Shown here: piece by piece, positions 35,905-44,823 of the stretch
Layout of the letters: each line of letters begins with the position of its first letter
Numbering within the stretch: the stretch's first letter is position 1
Source: Paracoccaceae bacterium
GTDB lineage: Bacteria > Pseudomonadota > Alphaproteobacteria > Rhodobacterales > Rhodobacteraceae
Length of the DNA: 64,000 nucleotides
Direction: 5' to 3'
Assembly: GCA_019429405.1 (NCBI GenBank)
Contig: JAHYIZ010000007.1
Location: 23,021-87,020, forward strand
Position numbers and translations under genes: made by a program
Notes under the pieces: model-generated
The model's database searches: none
Told to the model about the DNA's origin: nothing
The model's input: the letters and a program-made list of their open reading frames with translations, nothing else

Positions 35905-36548
35905 CCCTCGCCGCTATCGAGGCCGCCGCCTCGGCGCATCGGCTGTTCGTTTCGGGCGCCTTCCACCCCACCCTCGCCGATGGCACGCCGCCGGGCACCC
36001 GCACGCTGGTGCTGCTGTCGCCCGCCGAGCCGGGGTTCTGGCCGCATGTCACCGCTACGCCTGAATTCGCCGACGCGGCACAAGACCCGCTAGACCGCTG
36101 GTCCGCCCGCGTTATCGGCGCTTTGGCGCAGCAATTTCGCGCGACCGCGCTCTTCCCCTTCGGCGGCCCGCCATGGCTGCCGTTTTACGATTGGGCACTG
36201 CGGTCGGGCGCGGCGTGGCACTCGCCCGTGTCGCTGCTGGTGCATCACCGTATGGGCCTTTGGGCCTCTTACCGGGGTGCGCTGGCTCTGCCCGAGGCGC
36301 TGGCGCTGCCTGCCCATCCGCCCAACCCCTGCAATGGCTGCCCCGCCCCCTGCCGCACCGCCTGCCCGGTCGCGGCCCTCACCCCCAGAGGCTACAATGT
36401 CGCGGCCTGCCACGGCTTCCTTGACACGCCGGCGGGCGAGAGCTGTCTTTCTTTTGGCTGCGCTGCTCGCCGCGCTTGCCCCCCCGGTGCCGCCTATGGC
36501 AGGTTGGCTGAGCAATCGGCTTGGCACATGAGGCAATTTCACCAATGA
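35901..36548 (+). CDS. ferredoxin-like cysteine-rich protein
   Basis: 215-aa cytoplasmic protein with GTG start overlapping the argB stop. The C-terminal third has a 4Fe-4S-type cluster '[13 protein letters not shown]' near residues 141-153 and further cysteines ('[15 protein letters not shown]'), enough for one or two clusters. The N-terminal part ('[19 protein letters not shown]') recalls the epoxyqueuosine-reductase-like ferredoxins but is much shorter. It is a probable electron carrier; its partner is unknown. The ATG of the phosphatase gene overlaps its stop. Confidence 0.8.
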   Translation: MTLAAIEAAASAHRLFVSGAFHPTLADGTPPGTRTLVLLSPAEPGFWPHVTATPEFADAAQDPLDRWSARVIGALAQQFRATALFPFGGPPWLPFYDWALRSGAAWHSPVSLLVHHRMGLWASYRGALALPEALALPAHPPNPCNGCPAPCRTACPVAALTPRGYNVAACHGFLDTPAGESCLSFGCAARRACPPGAAYGRLAEQSAWHMRQFHQ

Positions 36549-37063
36549 CACCACAGGGACACCGCCGCCTGATCCTCACGCGCCACGCGAAATCCGCTTG
36601 GGACAACCCCGCGCTTTCCGACCATGAGCGCCCGCTTAACGCGCGCGGCCAGCGCGCGGCACGCGAACTGGGCGACTGGCTCGCCTCGCGCGGTTATGAG
36701 CCTGAAGAAGTGCTCTGCTCGACCTCGCTGCGCACCCGCGAAACGTGGCGGCACATCGCCGCCGCCGTGCTCGAAGCACGCCCGCAGGTACGCTATGAGT
36801 CAGAGCTTTATCAAGCCGCGCCCGAAACTCTGCTGGCGACACTCAAGACCGCCACCGCAGCCTCGGTCATGGTGCTGGCGCACAATCCCGGTCTTGCAGA
36901 TTTTGCCCGCCAGCTTTGCGCCCACCCGCCGCTGACACCCGATTTCGCGCGGTACCCGACCTCGGCAACCCTGGTGGTCGATTTCCAGATCAACGACTGG
37001 TCCGACCTGAAGCTCGGCGAAGGCGCGGTGCTCGATTTCTACCTGCCTGCGGGGCGTGGCTGA
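36545..37063 (+). CDS. histidine phosphatase family protein (SixA type)
   Basis: 172-aa phosphatase of the short SixA-like branch. The catalytic 'LTRHAKSAWD' (RHxxS) lies near residues 9-18, and the second His is in 'VMVLAHNPGL' near 102-111. SixA removes phosphate from histidine phosphotransfer proteins; the target here is unknown. ATG 36545 overlaps the previous stop (ATGA) and follows GAGG. Confidence 0.9.
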   Translation: MTPQGHRRLILTRHAKSAWDNPALSDHERPLNARGQRAARELGDWLASRGYEPEEVLCSTSLRTRETWRHIAAAVLEARPQVRYESELYQAAPETLLATLKTATAASVMVLAHNPGLADFARQLCAHPPLTPDFARYPTSATLVVDFQINDWSDLKLGEGAVLDFYLPAGRG

Positions 37064-37080
37064 ACCAGGACCGGCGTCTT

Positions 37081-37127
37081 CTTCATCGCCCAAATACCCC
37101 GGGGGGTGCGGGGGGCTGGCCCCCCGC
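37081..37127. terminator. convergent terminator hairpin with dispersed element (copy 2)
   Basis: An 8-bp stem GCGGGGGG/CCCCCCGC (37108-37115 and 37120-37127) with loop CTGG lies between the convergent phosphatase and bztD genes. Next to it (37081-37106) the minus strand reads CCCCGGGGTATTTGGGCGAT, the same type of element as near 34906. It could end transcription from both sides. Confidence 0.5.
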
Positions 37128-37129
37128 CC

Positions 37130-37921
37130 TCAGTGCCCCAGAATCTGGCTCAGGAACAGCTTTGTGCGTTCCGATTGCGGGTTGTTGAAGAACGCGTAAG
37201 GCTCATTCTGCTCAACGATCTGGCCCTGATCCATGAAGATCACCCGGTTCGCCACGGCCTGCGCAAAACCCATCTCATGCGTCACAACCAGCATGGTCAT
37301 GCCGTCTTCGGCCAGCCCGATCATCGTGTCGAGCACTTCCTTGATCATCTCGGGGTCAAGCGCGCTTGTCGGTTCGTCAAACAGCATGATCCGCGGCTTC
37401 ATGCACAGCGACCGCGCAATTGCGACGCGCTGTTGCTGGCCGCCGGAAAGCTGGCCGGGGTATTTGTGTGCCTGTTCCGGGATCTTCACCTTTTCAAGGT
37501 AATACATCGCGGTCTCGTCGGCCTCTTTCTTCGGCTCCTTGCGCACCCAGATCGGGGCCAGCGTCAGGTTTTCCAGAATCGTCAGATGCGGAAACAGGTT
37601 GAAGTGCTGGAACACCATGCCCACTTCGGACCGCACCTTGTCGATGTTCTTCAGATCGCTCGTCAACTCGGTGCCATCGACGATGATCTGCCCCGACTGG
37701 TGCTCTTCCAGCCGGTTGATGCAGCGGATCAGCGTCGATTTGCCAGACCCCGAAGGCCCGGCAATCACGATCCGCTCGCCGCGGTTCACGGTCAGGTTGA
37801 TGTCGCGCAGCACATGGAAGGTGCCGAACCACTTGTTCATCGCGGTGATCTGAATCGCCACCTCGTCGGTGACGGTCATGTGCGACCGGTCGATCTGGCG
37901 CTCGATTTGCGTTTCTGCCAT
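37130..37921 (-). CDS. bztD: amino-acid ABC transporter ATP-binding protein (BztD/AapP type)
   Basis: 263-aa polar-amino-acid ATPase. Walker A 'GPSGSGKST' is near residues 55-63, the signature '[15 protein letters not shown]' near 158-172, Walker B '[14 protein letters not shown]' near 178-191 and the H-loop 'VVTHEMGFA' follows. In the same group the Bzt system imports glutamate, glutamine, aspartate and asparagine. It is the last gene of the leftward bztABCD operon, 10 bp behind the permease gene. Confidence 0.93.
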   Translation of the reverse strand: MAETQIERQIDRSHMTVTDEVAIQITAMNKWFGTFHVLRDINLTVNRGERIVIAGPSGSGKSTLIRCINRLEEHQSGQIIVDGTELTSDLKNIDKVRSEVGMVFQHFNLFPHLTILENLTLAPIWVRKEPKKEADETAMYYLEKVKIPEQAHKYPGQLSGGQQQRVAIARSLCMKPRIMLFDEPTSALDPEMIKEVLDTMIGLAEDGMTMLVVTHEMGFAQAVANRVIFMDQGQIVEQNEPYAFFNNPQSERTKLFLSQILGH

Positions 37922-37931
37922 GGCGGGCTCC

Positions 37932-39380
37932 TTAATGGTGGTCGCGCTTCAGCCGACGTTCGAGATACATCGAGTATCGCGACATCGCGAAGTTGAAGAT
38001 GAAGAAGATGCAGCCGACAAAGATGTAGGGCTCCCAATAGGCGCCCTTCCATTCGAACGACGCACGAACCGAATCGGTGATGCCCTTCAGCGGGTCCAGC
38101 AGCCCCACGAACACCACCAGCGTGGTATCCTTGAACATGCCGATGAAGGTGGACACGATGCCGGGGATCGAGATTTTCAGCGCCTGCGGCAATATGATCA
38201 GCCGCTGCGCCTTCCAGTAGTCAAGGCCAAGGCTGTCGGCCGCCTCATACTGCCCGCGCGGCAGCGCCGCGAGGCCGCCACGCACCACCTCGGCAATGTA
38301 GGCGGCTGCAAACAGCGTCACCATGATGATGACGCGCAGGATGATGTCGAAATTGGTGCCCGGCGGCAGGAAGTAGTTGAGCAGCAACGAGGCCACGAAC
38401 AGAAGCGAGATCAGCGGCACGCCACGGATGAACTCGATGAACCCGACCGCAAGTGACTTGACCAGCAGCATGTCGGACTGTCGCGCCAGCGCGAGCACCA
38501 CCCCCATCGGCAAGCTGAGCACGATGCCCGCCACGCCGATCGTCAGCGCCAGCACGAAGCCGCCGAACTTGTCCGACCGCACAGCTTCGATGGCAAAGGG
38601 CAGATAGGTTTCCAGCATCTGCATGACCGGACCCATCGCAAAGAACCACCACGCCAGTGCCAGCGCCACTGCCGCGCCGACCGAGATGATCGCGCCGCGG
38701 CTACGGGTCGCGGTGAATGCAGCCCAGCCCAGCACAAAGCCCGCCATCGCCAGCACCGGCCCCCAGACCGAACCGCCCCAGAGCATCCAGACCGCAAGGC
38801 CGGGGTAAATGCCGGTCAGCCACAGCAGCGCCCAGGGCCGCGACCAGGCAAGCACCAGCATCGCGCCCAGCGCCAGAAGCAACAGCCCGGTTGCCGGCGT
38901 ACCCACGCCCAGCGCCGGAAAGGCAAGCACCAGAAACACGGCCATGACGCCAAGAACGGCCATACGAATACGGCGGCTTTCGGAAAACAGCACCGGCGCG
39001 GCAGCAAACAGCAGCAGCCCGAGCGCCAGCGTCGGGCGCCAATAAAGCTCACGCGGGTAAAAGCCGAACATGAACATGTTCCAGCGGTCGCGGATGATTG
39101 CCCAGCAGGCCCCCGTTGCGCCCTCGCCCCAACGCGCGGTGATGATATCGCGGCATTCGCCCACCGATGACGCGAACCACACCGAATTGCGGAACCAAGG
39201 GAAGGACTCGCTGATCAGCAGATAGAGGACAAAGGCCCCCGCCAACGTCAGAAGCGTATTGAGCGGCCCCGAGAACAGGTTCTCGCGCAGCCATCGTATG
39301 ACGCCGATTTCGCTGACGGGTGGCGCCATTTCGGGCAGAATTTCGGTGCGGACATAGGCGGCGGTGCGGTGCTCGCTCAT
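37932..39380 (-). CDS. bztC: amino-acid ABC transporter permease (BztC/AapM type)
   Basis: 482-aa inner-membrane permease with about eight hydrophobic segments. The His/Glu/Gln/Arg/opine-type core and EAA loop ('[29 protein letters not shown]') are in the C-terminal part. The long N-terminal region with extra membrane helices is characteristic of the AapM/BztC branch. It lies 1 bp from bztB and forms the channel with it. Confidence 0.92.
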   Translation of the reverse strand: MSEHRTAAYVRTEILPEMAPPVSEIGVIRWLRENLFSGPLNTLLTLAGAFVLYLLISESFPWFRNSVWFASSVGECRDIITARWGEGATGACWAIIRDRWNMFMFGFYPRELYWRPTLALGLLLFAAAPVLFSESRRIRMAVLGVMAVFLVLAFPALGVGTPATGLLLLALGAMLVLAWSRPWALLWLTGIYPGLAVWMLWGGSVWGPVLAMAGFVLGWAAFTATRSRGAIISVGAAVALALAWWFFAMGPVMQMLETYLPFAIEAVRSDKFGGFVLALTIGVAGIVLSLPMGVVLALARQSDMLLVKSLAVGFIEFIRGVPLISLLFVASLLLNYFLPPGTNFDIILRVIIMVTLFAAAYIAEVVRGGLAALPRGQYEAADSLGLDYWKAQRLIILPQALKISIPGIVSTFIGMFKDTTLVVFVGLLDPLKGITDSVRASFEWKGAYWEPYIFVGCIFFIFNFAMSRYSMYLERRLKRDHH

Positions 39381-39381
39381 C

Positions 39382-40632
39382 TCAGCGCTCCTTCAGCTTG
39401 ACGGAAGCGTTGTAGATGTTCATCGCCCCCGAGATCAGCAGGCTCAGCACAAGGTAGATCAGCATCATCAAAAGTACCGTCTCCAGCTCGCGCCCGGTCT
39501 GGTTCAAGGTGATGCCCCCCAGCGTACCGCGCAGATCAAGATAGCCCGTGGCAATAGCCAGCGAAGAGTTCTTGGTCAGGTTCAAGAACTGCGAGATCAG
39601 CGGCGGAATGATGACCCGCAGCGCCTGCGGCAAGATCACCAGGCTCATGGTGCGACCGGGGCGCAGCCCCAGCGCATGGGCCGCCTCGGTCTGGCCATGC
39701 GAAATGGCCAGAACACCCGCGCGCACAATTTCGGCAATGAAAGCGCCGGTATAAAGCGACAGCGCCAGCCAAAGCGCCATGAACGAGTTTGACACGTTGA
39801 TGCCGCCGGCAAAGTTGAAGCCGCGAAGCGAAGGATACCCAAGGTGGAACCCGAGCGCCCAGAGCGTCAACACGCCGGGCAGGGTCAACAGCGCAAGGGT
39901 TTTCCACCAGGTTACGGGGCGCAGGCCGGTTGCAAATTGCACAGCCGTTGCCCGACGCAGCACAAGGCGGCTAGCATACCACCCCGCCACCACCGCCGCG
40001 ATAATTGCCAGCAGATCACTGGAAATCAGGAATATCCCGATGTCGATGTTACCAAGACTGCGGGAGAAAAGCGGGTCCGGCACCGCCGTATAGCGATTGG
40101 TGATCGCCACGGAATCGAACAATATCATCGAGGCGGTGCCGCCCTCGCGAAATGCGTTTGGCAGCGGCGCGGCTTCGGTGAACACCGCATAGATGATGAG
40201 AATCCAGAGCAAAACGGGCACGTTGCGGAAGATTTCGACGTAAAGCGTCATCAGCCGCGCGACGAGCCAGTTTTTCGAAAGTCTGAGTACGCCCACAAAC
40301 ACGCCGATCACCGTCGCCACGATGCAGCCCAGGAAGGCGACCAGCAGGGTATTGAGCAGGCCGACCAACAAGGCGCGGGCATGGGTGCTGTCGCTGTCAT
40401 AGGCGACCAGCCGCTGGCCGATGTCATACCCGGCCCGGATACCTAGAAAGCTGAAGTTGAAATCCTTGCCGCGCGCGGCGAGGTTGGTGATGGTGTTATC
40501 GATCAGCCATGCGGCCATCGCCATAAAGAGCATCAGCACAACGACCTGAATGGTCATCGAGCGATAGCGCGTGTCGTACAAAAGCTGACTTAGCCGGAAG
40601 CTTTGCTTCGGCGGGTCGGAGACAATGGCCAT
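39382..40632 (-). CDS. bztB: amino-acid ABC transporter permease (BztB/AapQ type)
   Basis: 416-aa permease with about eight membrane segments and the EAA loop 'TEAAHALGLRPGRTMSLVILPQALRVIIPP'. It has the long periplasmic insertion typical of AapQ/BztB between early membrane segments. It is separated from bztA by a 139-bp gap with a strong hairpin, so permease levels are probably below those of the binding protein. Confidence 0.92.
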   Translation of the reverse strand: MAIVSDPPKQSFRLSQLLYDTRYRSMTIQVVVLMLFMAMAAWLIDNTITNLAARGKDFNFSFLGIRAGYDIGQRLVAYDSDSTHARALLVGLLNTLLVAFLGCIVATVIGVFVGVLRLSKNWLVARLMTLYVEIFRNVPVLLWILIIYAVFTEAAPLPNAFREGGTASMILFDSVAITNRYTAVPDPLFSRSLGNIDIGIFLISSDLLAIIAAVVAGWYASRLVLRRATAVQFATGLRPVTWWKTLALLTLPGVLTLWALGFHLGYPSLRGFNFAGGINVSNSFMALWLALSLYTGAFIAEIVRAGVLAISHGQTEAAHALGLRPGRTMSLVILPQALRVIIPPLISQFLNLTKNSSLAIATGYLDLRGTLGGITLNQTGRELETVLLMMLIYLVLSLLISGAMNIYNASVKLKER

Positions 40633-40723
40633 TCTACGTTCCCCTGCCTGATCAGCGCTATCGGCTTTTGCCGCTGTATCCGGGGTCTTGCGCCCCGCGC
40701 CGTCAGGTGTTCGTCTTTGCAGG

Positions 40724-40754
40724 CAAAAGGCGCGCGGGGGTAACCCCGCGCGCC
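40724..40754 (-). terminator. intercistronic hairpin/attenuator between bztA and bztB
   Basis: An 11-bp perfect stem (40729-40739 with 40744-40754) has a 4-nt loop. Read leftward it is followed by CTTTTGCC. It sits just after the binding-protein gene, where partial termination or 3'-end protection commonly raises binding-protein over permease expression. Confidence 0.7.
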
Positions 40755-40771
40755 CGATGGGTTGGGTCAGA

Positions 40772-41788
40772 TCAACGGAACGGCGGGGTGTAGAGCAGCC
40801 CGCCTTGGGTCCATTGCGCGTTCAGACCGCGGGCAAGCCCGATCGGGGTCGATTCGCCGATCGTCGCGGCGAAGATTTCGCCATAGTTGCCGCTCGCCAG
40901 AATGGCACGCTTGGCCCAGAGGTTATCGAGGCCGAACATCGGCCCAAGGTCACCCGAGGTGCCAAGCAGGCGGTCGATTTCCGGGTTGGCGCTGCCCTTC
41001 GACAGTTCCTCGATATTGGCCGAGGTAATGCCGTATTCTTCAGCCGCGATCAGCGCATTGAGCGTCCAGCGGACGATGTCGCCCCACTGGTTGTCGCCAT
41101 GGCGCACTGCCGGCCCCAGCGGCTCTTTGGAGATGATTTCCGGCAGAATGATATGGTCAGCCGGGTTCGCGAAAGCGGCGCGGGTGGCCGCAAGGCCCGA
41201 CGCGTCGGTGGTGTAGGCGTCGCAAGCGCCCGCCAGATACTGCTGTTCGCCTTCAGCGTTCGAATCGATCGCGATCGGCGAATAGCTCATGTTGTTGGCC
41301 TTGAAGAAGTCGGCCAGGTTCAGCTCGGTCGTGGTGCCGGTCTGAATGCAGATGGTCGCGCCATCGAGTTCTTTCGCCGAAGAAACGCCTAGCGCTTTCG
41401 GCACCATGAAGCCCTGACCGTCGTAGTAGTTGACGCCAACGAAGTCGAGCTTCAGGTCATTGTCGCGCAGGAAGGTCCAGGTCGAGTTGCGCGCCAGCAC
41501 GTCAACTTCGCCCGAGGCCAGCGCGGTAAAGCGGGTCTGGCCCGAGGTGGGCACATATTTCACTTTGGTGGGGTCGCCCAGAACGGCGGCAGCGACAGCC
41601 TTGCAGATGGCGACGTCAAAGCCCGACCAATTGCCATTGGCATCGGGGGCGGCAAAGCCCACGAGGCCCGTGTTCACGCCGCAGTTCAGTTCGCCGCGCG
41701 CCTTGACATCGTCAAGCGTGCCCGCGGCAGCGAAACCGGCAACAAGGCCGGCAGCGGCGAGCGTGCCAAAAAAGACGGATTTTTTCAT
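40772..41788 (-). CDS. bztA: amino-acid ABC transporter substrate-binding protein (BztA/AapJ type)
   Basis: 338-aa periplasmic binding protein with signal peptide (MKKSVFFGTLAAAGLVAGFAAA, cut near residue 22-24). The mature protein starts 'GTLDDVKARGELNCGVNTG' and shows the SBP family 3 motif 'GFDVAICKAVAAAVLGD'. The start at 41788 has AGAGG upstream; the 8-codon extension to 41812 is discarded. It is first in the operon. Confidence 0.94.
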   Translation of the reverse strand: MKKSVFFGTLAAAGLVAGFAAAGTLDDVKARGELNCGVNTGLVGFAAPDANGNWSGFDVAICKAVAAAVLGDPTKVKYVPTSGQTRFTALASGEVDVLARNSTWTFLRDNDLKLDFVGVNYYDGQGFMVPKALGVSSAKELDGATICIQTGTTTELNLADFFKANNMSYSPIAIDSNAEGEQQYLAGACDAYTTDASGLAATRAAFANPADHIILPEIISKEPLGPAVRHGDNQWGDIVRWTLNALIAAEEYGITSANIEELSKGSANPEIDRLLGTSGDLGPMFGLDNLWAKRAILASGNYGEIFAATIGESTPIGLARGLNAQWTQGGLLYTPPFR

Positions 41789-41886
41789 GTGTACCTCTTC
41801 CTGAGTTGCCACCCGTTACGATCAGGCGGTTTTGTCGGCCCAAGGGCCTTGATGCGACGGGTCGGGGTGTTGCCCCGGTGGTGCTG

Positions 41887-41916
41887 AGTTTGGTCGAAAT
41901 CGAAAGGCCCCGTCAA
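41887..41916 (-). promoter_or_regulatory. possible bztA promoter
   Basis: On the minus strand TTGACG (41916-41911), an 18-bp spacer, then CAAACT (41892-41887), about 100 bp before bztA. The -35 is near consensus and the -10 is weak. Between it and the gene a CGGGG/CCCCG hairpin (41863-41877) lies in the leader. Nothing else is recognised in the 205-bp gap. Confidence 0.35.
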
Positions 41917-41993
41917 GGGCACATTCCGGGCGATTGTTAGCGCGTATCAGTCGAATCCTTCTCTGCCTTCGGATTTGGCAACCGGCGGCTGCG

Positions 41994-42710
41994 TCAGTCG
42001 CACAAATGTGCCAGTTGCCAAAACCGTTCAGCGGTCAACAAGGCGGCGCGTTTGGCAGCGGCGTGGGCCTGTGCCTCATCGTCATCGCCCCAGTGCAATA
42101 TCTGCCAGTCTTCATCGATTCGTGCGCAGACCCATGCAGAGGCGGCGTTCAAATGGCCCTCGGCTACCGCAAGACCAAGGATCAGGCTGCCGGTTACGGC
42201 CACCAGATCGTGCAGCGCGGCAAGTTCAAAGGGATCCATTGACGCCACAACAGCGGTCAGCCTCGCCAGCGCGTCTGGCGGCTGGTCGATGGGCACGACC
42301 CCTTCGGCCACCCGAAGCGGTGCGCCATACCGCGTTGCCGCCCAAGCAAGCAGTGGCTGCCATGCGGCGTCTTGCTGCGCGCGCAGCGCCGCAGGTGTGG
42401 CGGCGCGGTAGCACAGATGGTCGGTGCCGCCGTAGTCAGCGATCAGCGCCGCCACCTCGGCGCGCTGCGGTGTCACCTTGTCAATCGCCGAGTTCGCGGT
42501 GCGGGTCAGCGGCATCGTGCGGGGGTCGATCTGGCCTTGCTGCGCATCCCATTCGGCGGCTATCGCGGCGGCCAGCGCGCGGCTTGGCAGCACCAGCAGC
42601 GCCTTGCCGGGGGTTTTCACCGCGCGGCCATCAAGTGCCACACCAAAGCCCGCCTCCGCCTCGGTTACCGCCGCCGCCTTCCAGAAACGCTTGGCTTTCC
42701 AGTTGCTCAT
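41994..42710 (-). CDS. ATP12-family F1-ATPase assembly chaperone
   Basis: 238-aa protein of the ATP12 family, which helps assemble the alpha subunit into F1-ATPase. Recognised by 'VALDGRAVKTPGKALLVLPSRALAAAIAAEWDAQ', 'MPLTRTANSAID' and 'TDHLCYRA'. ATG 42710 overlaps the HAD gene stop (ATGA), so it is preferred to 42722. Confidence 0.9.
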   Translation of the reverse strand: MSNWKAKRFWKAAAVTEAEAGFGVALDGRAVKTPGKALLVLPSRALAAAIAAEWDAQQGQIDPRTMPLTRTANSAIDKVTPQRAEVAALIADYGGTDHLCYRAATPAALRAQQDAAWQPLLAWAATRYGAPLRVAEGVVPIDQPPDALARLTAVVASMDPFELAALHDLVAVTGSLILGLAVAEGHLNAASAWVCARIDEDWQILHWGDDDEAQAHAAAKRAALLTAERFWQLAHLCD

Positions 42711-43375
42711 CTCGGGCCCCATGGCGCGAGGAGCGCCGCCTCAAGTGCTGCAAAGTCAGCTACAAGCTGCCCGGCCCCGGCCGCCGACAGCGCCTCGGGG
42801 GCGTGGTAGCCCCAGGTTACGCCGATGCTGCCAACGCCGGCGGCTGCCGCCATTTCAATGTCATAACTGGTATCGCCAATCATCACCGCCGCCCCTGCGG
42901 CGACCCCGGTTTCAGCTAGCGCCGCCAGCAGCATCGCCGGGTTTGGCTTGGAGGGGTGGTCATCGGCCACCTGCCTGGTCACGAACATCGCGCCCAGCCC
43001 GAAATGCGCAAGCAGGTTATCCAGCCCGCGCCGCGACTTGCCGGTGGCAATTCCGAGCAGAATGTCGTCGCGCGCCGCCAGTCGCGCCAACACTTCAGCA
43101 GCACCGGGAAAGAGCGGCGCGGGCTCGGCGGAACGCGCGACAAAGTAGCTTTGCTTGTAGCCCTGCACGAGCGCGTCGATCAGCCCGGCGTCGGCCAGCG
43201 GCGCCAGCCGCGCCAGCGCGACCGGCAGCGACAGGCCCACGATCTGGCGCACGGCCTCTAGATCGGGCGCGGGCAAACCCTGCGCCGCAAAGCTTTGCGT
43301 CATCGCGGCATGAATATGGTGCTGGCTGTCCGAGAGCGTGCCATCGACATCGAACACCACAAGGCGCGGCCTCAT
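42707..43375 (-). CDS. HAD-superfamily phosphatase (phosphoglycolate phosphatase-like)
   Basis: 222-aa HAD subfamily IA hydrolase. Motif I 'FDVDGTLSDS' is near residues 8-17, motif II 'GIATGKSRRG', motif III Lys in 'HPSKPNPAM', and motif IV 'GDTSYDIEMA'. The helical cap lies between I and II. The substrate is unknown. It overlaps both the RluC-like gene upstream and atp12 downstream by 4 bp. Confidence 0.9.
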   Translation of the reverse strand: MRPRLVVFDVDGTLSDSQHHIHAAMTQSFAAQGLPAPDLEAVRQIVGLSLPVALARLAPLADAGLIDALVQGYKQSYFVARSAEPAPLFPGAAEVLARLAARDDILLGIATGKSRRGLDNLLAHFGLGAMFVTRQVADDHPSKPNPAMLLAALAETGVAAGAAVMIGDTSYDIEMAAAAGVGSIGVTWGYHAPEALSAAGAGQLVADFAALEAALLAPWGPR

Positions 43376-44418
43376 GCGTCATCCTCAAACGGGTCGGCGG
43401 GGACGTCGCTTTCTGACCAGCCCAGCGTTTTCCAGCTTCGAGCCATGTGCGCGGGCAATGGCGCCACGATCGTCATCAGCTTTTTCGTGATCGGGTGGGT
43501 AAAGCGGATCTGGCGCGCGTGCAGATGCAGCTTGCGGCTGATGTCGCCGCCCAGCTGCGCGCCCCAGCCATCGCCAAGGTTTTCCTGCCCCGTGCCGCCA
43601 TATTTGCCATCGCCGATGATCGGATGGCCAAGCTCGGCCATATGCGCGCGCAACTGGTGCGTTCGCCCGGTGATCGGCACCAGCGCCACCCAGGCGGCGC
43701 GACTGCCGAGCGCGTCAAGCACGGCATAATCGGTGGTGGCGCGCTTGGCGCCCTCGGTCTCGGTCACCTTGCCGGGGTGGATGCAGAGCATCTTTTCCTC
43801 GCCGCCGCGCCCCGGCGCCTTCACAAGACCATAGCGCACCGTGCCCTTGCGCGGGCTTGGCACGCCCGCGACAATCGCCCAGTAGATCTTGCGGGTATCG
43901 CGTTCGCGGAACGCTTCGGACAGCGCGCGGGCAATGCGGTCGGTGCGCGCCAGCAAGAGCACGCCCGATGTGTCTTTATCAAGCCGGTGCACCAGCTTGG
44001 GGCGGTCCTTGTAGCCAAACTTCAGCGCCTCGGTCAGCCCGTCCACATGCCGATCGCCCTGCCCCGAACCACCCTGGCTTGGCAGCCCCGGCGGCTTGTT
44101 CAGCGCGATGATATGCTCGTCTTTCCAAAGAACAGCGGCCTGAATCATCTGCGCGTCGGCATCGGTAATGCGGGCGAGACGCGCGGGGCCGGCGGGCGCC
44201 ACGGGTGCGGCCTCAGGCAGCGGCGGCACCCGCACCTCTTGCCCCGGCAGCACATGGGTGGCGGCCTTCACGCGGCCGCCATCAACCCTGATCTGCCCGG
44301 TCCGGCAAAGCTTTTCTACCATGCCCTGATTGAGCTGGGCGAAATGGCGTTTCAGCCAGCGGTCAAGCCGCTGTTCGCCCTCGTCATCGCCCACCTTGCG
44401 CAACTGTACGCCGGTCAT
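43372..44418 (-). CDS. RluC/RluD-family rRNA pseudouridine synthase
   Basis: 348-aa enzyme that makes pseudouridine in 23S rRNA. An S4 RNA-binding domain covers about 10-75 ('RLDRWLKRHFAQLNQGMVEKLCRTGQIRVDG'). The catalytic 'VHRLDKDTSGVLLLART' is near 142-158, and 'GRTHQLRAHMAELGHPIIGD' follows. The start at 44418 overlaps the crcB stop; the frame continues to 44526 without support. RluC is the likelier member. Confidence 0.92.
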   Translation of the reverse strand: MTGVQLRKVGDDEGEQRLDRWLKRHFAQLNQGMVEKLCRTGQIRVDGGRVKAATHVLPGQEVRVPPLPEAAPVAPAGPARLARITDADAQMIQAAVLWKDEHIIALNKPPGLPSQGGSGQGDRHVDGLTEALKFGYKDRPKLVHRLDKDTSGVLLLARTDRIARALSEAFRERDTRKIYWAIVAGVPSPRKGTVRYGLVKAPGRGGEEKMLCIHPGKVTETEGAKRATTDYAVLDALGSRAAWVALVPITGRTHQLRAHMAELGHPIIGDGKYGGTGQENLGDGWGAQLGGDISRKLHLHARQIRFTHPITKKLMTIVAPLPAHMARSWKTLGWSESDVPADPFEDDA

Positions 44419-44792
44419 GCAAACCACCCCCGCGCCAGCGCCATGCCCGCTACGATGCCCAGCAGCGACAGCGCCACTGAACCCAGCACATAGCCCGCCG
44501 CCAGCACGCTTTGCCCACGTTCCCAAAGTGTCAGCGCATCAAGCGAAAAGGCAGAAAAGGTGGTGAAGCCCCCCAGCACACCTGTCATCAGAAAGGGCGC
44601 CAAACGGTTGCCCGATTTTTCAGCCAGAACCACAACCAGCACCCCCATCAGCAGGCTTCCCAGCACGTTGACCGTCATGGTTGCATAGGGAAAGCCATGC
44701 CCAAACACTCGCGGCAGCGAGACGTTGACAAGATAGCGCGAGCTTGCGCCCAAGGCCCCGCCAAGGGCAACTGAAACAAGGTTCTGGATCAT
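44415..44792 (-). CDS. crcB: fluoride exporter CrcB/Fluc
   Basis: 125-aa four-helix membrane channel that exports fluoride. Family motifs include 'GGALGASSRY' near 12-21, 'TMTVNVLGSLLMG' and 'GVLGGFTTFSAFS' near 73-85 with the phenylalanine/threonine track. ATG 44792 is preceded by AGAGGTGG; a GTG at 44798 is possible. No fluoride riboswitch was recognised upstream, where rarA ends 31 bp away. Confidence 0.93.
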   Translation of the reverse strand: MIQNLVSVALGGALGASSRYLVNVSLPRVFGHGFPYATMTVNVLGSLLMGVLVVVLAEKSGNRLAPFLMTGVLGGFTTFSAFSLDALTLWERGQSVLAAGYVLGSVALSLLGIVAGMALARGWFA

Positions 44793-44823
44793 CGCCACCT
44801 CTTGGCCGCGCGGGGGGGCAAAG

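Noticed and set aside
44793..44823. Fluoride riboswitch ahead of crcB
   Set aside because: Only 31 bp separate rarA and crcB, too short for the aptamer.
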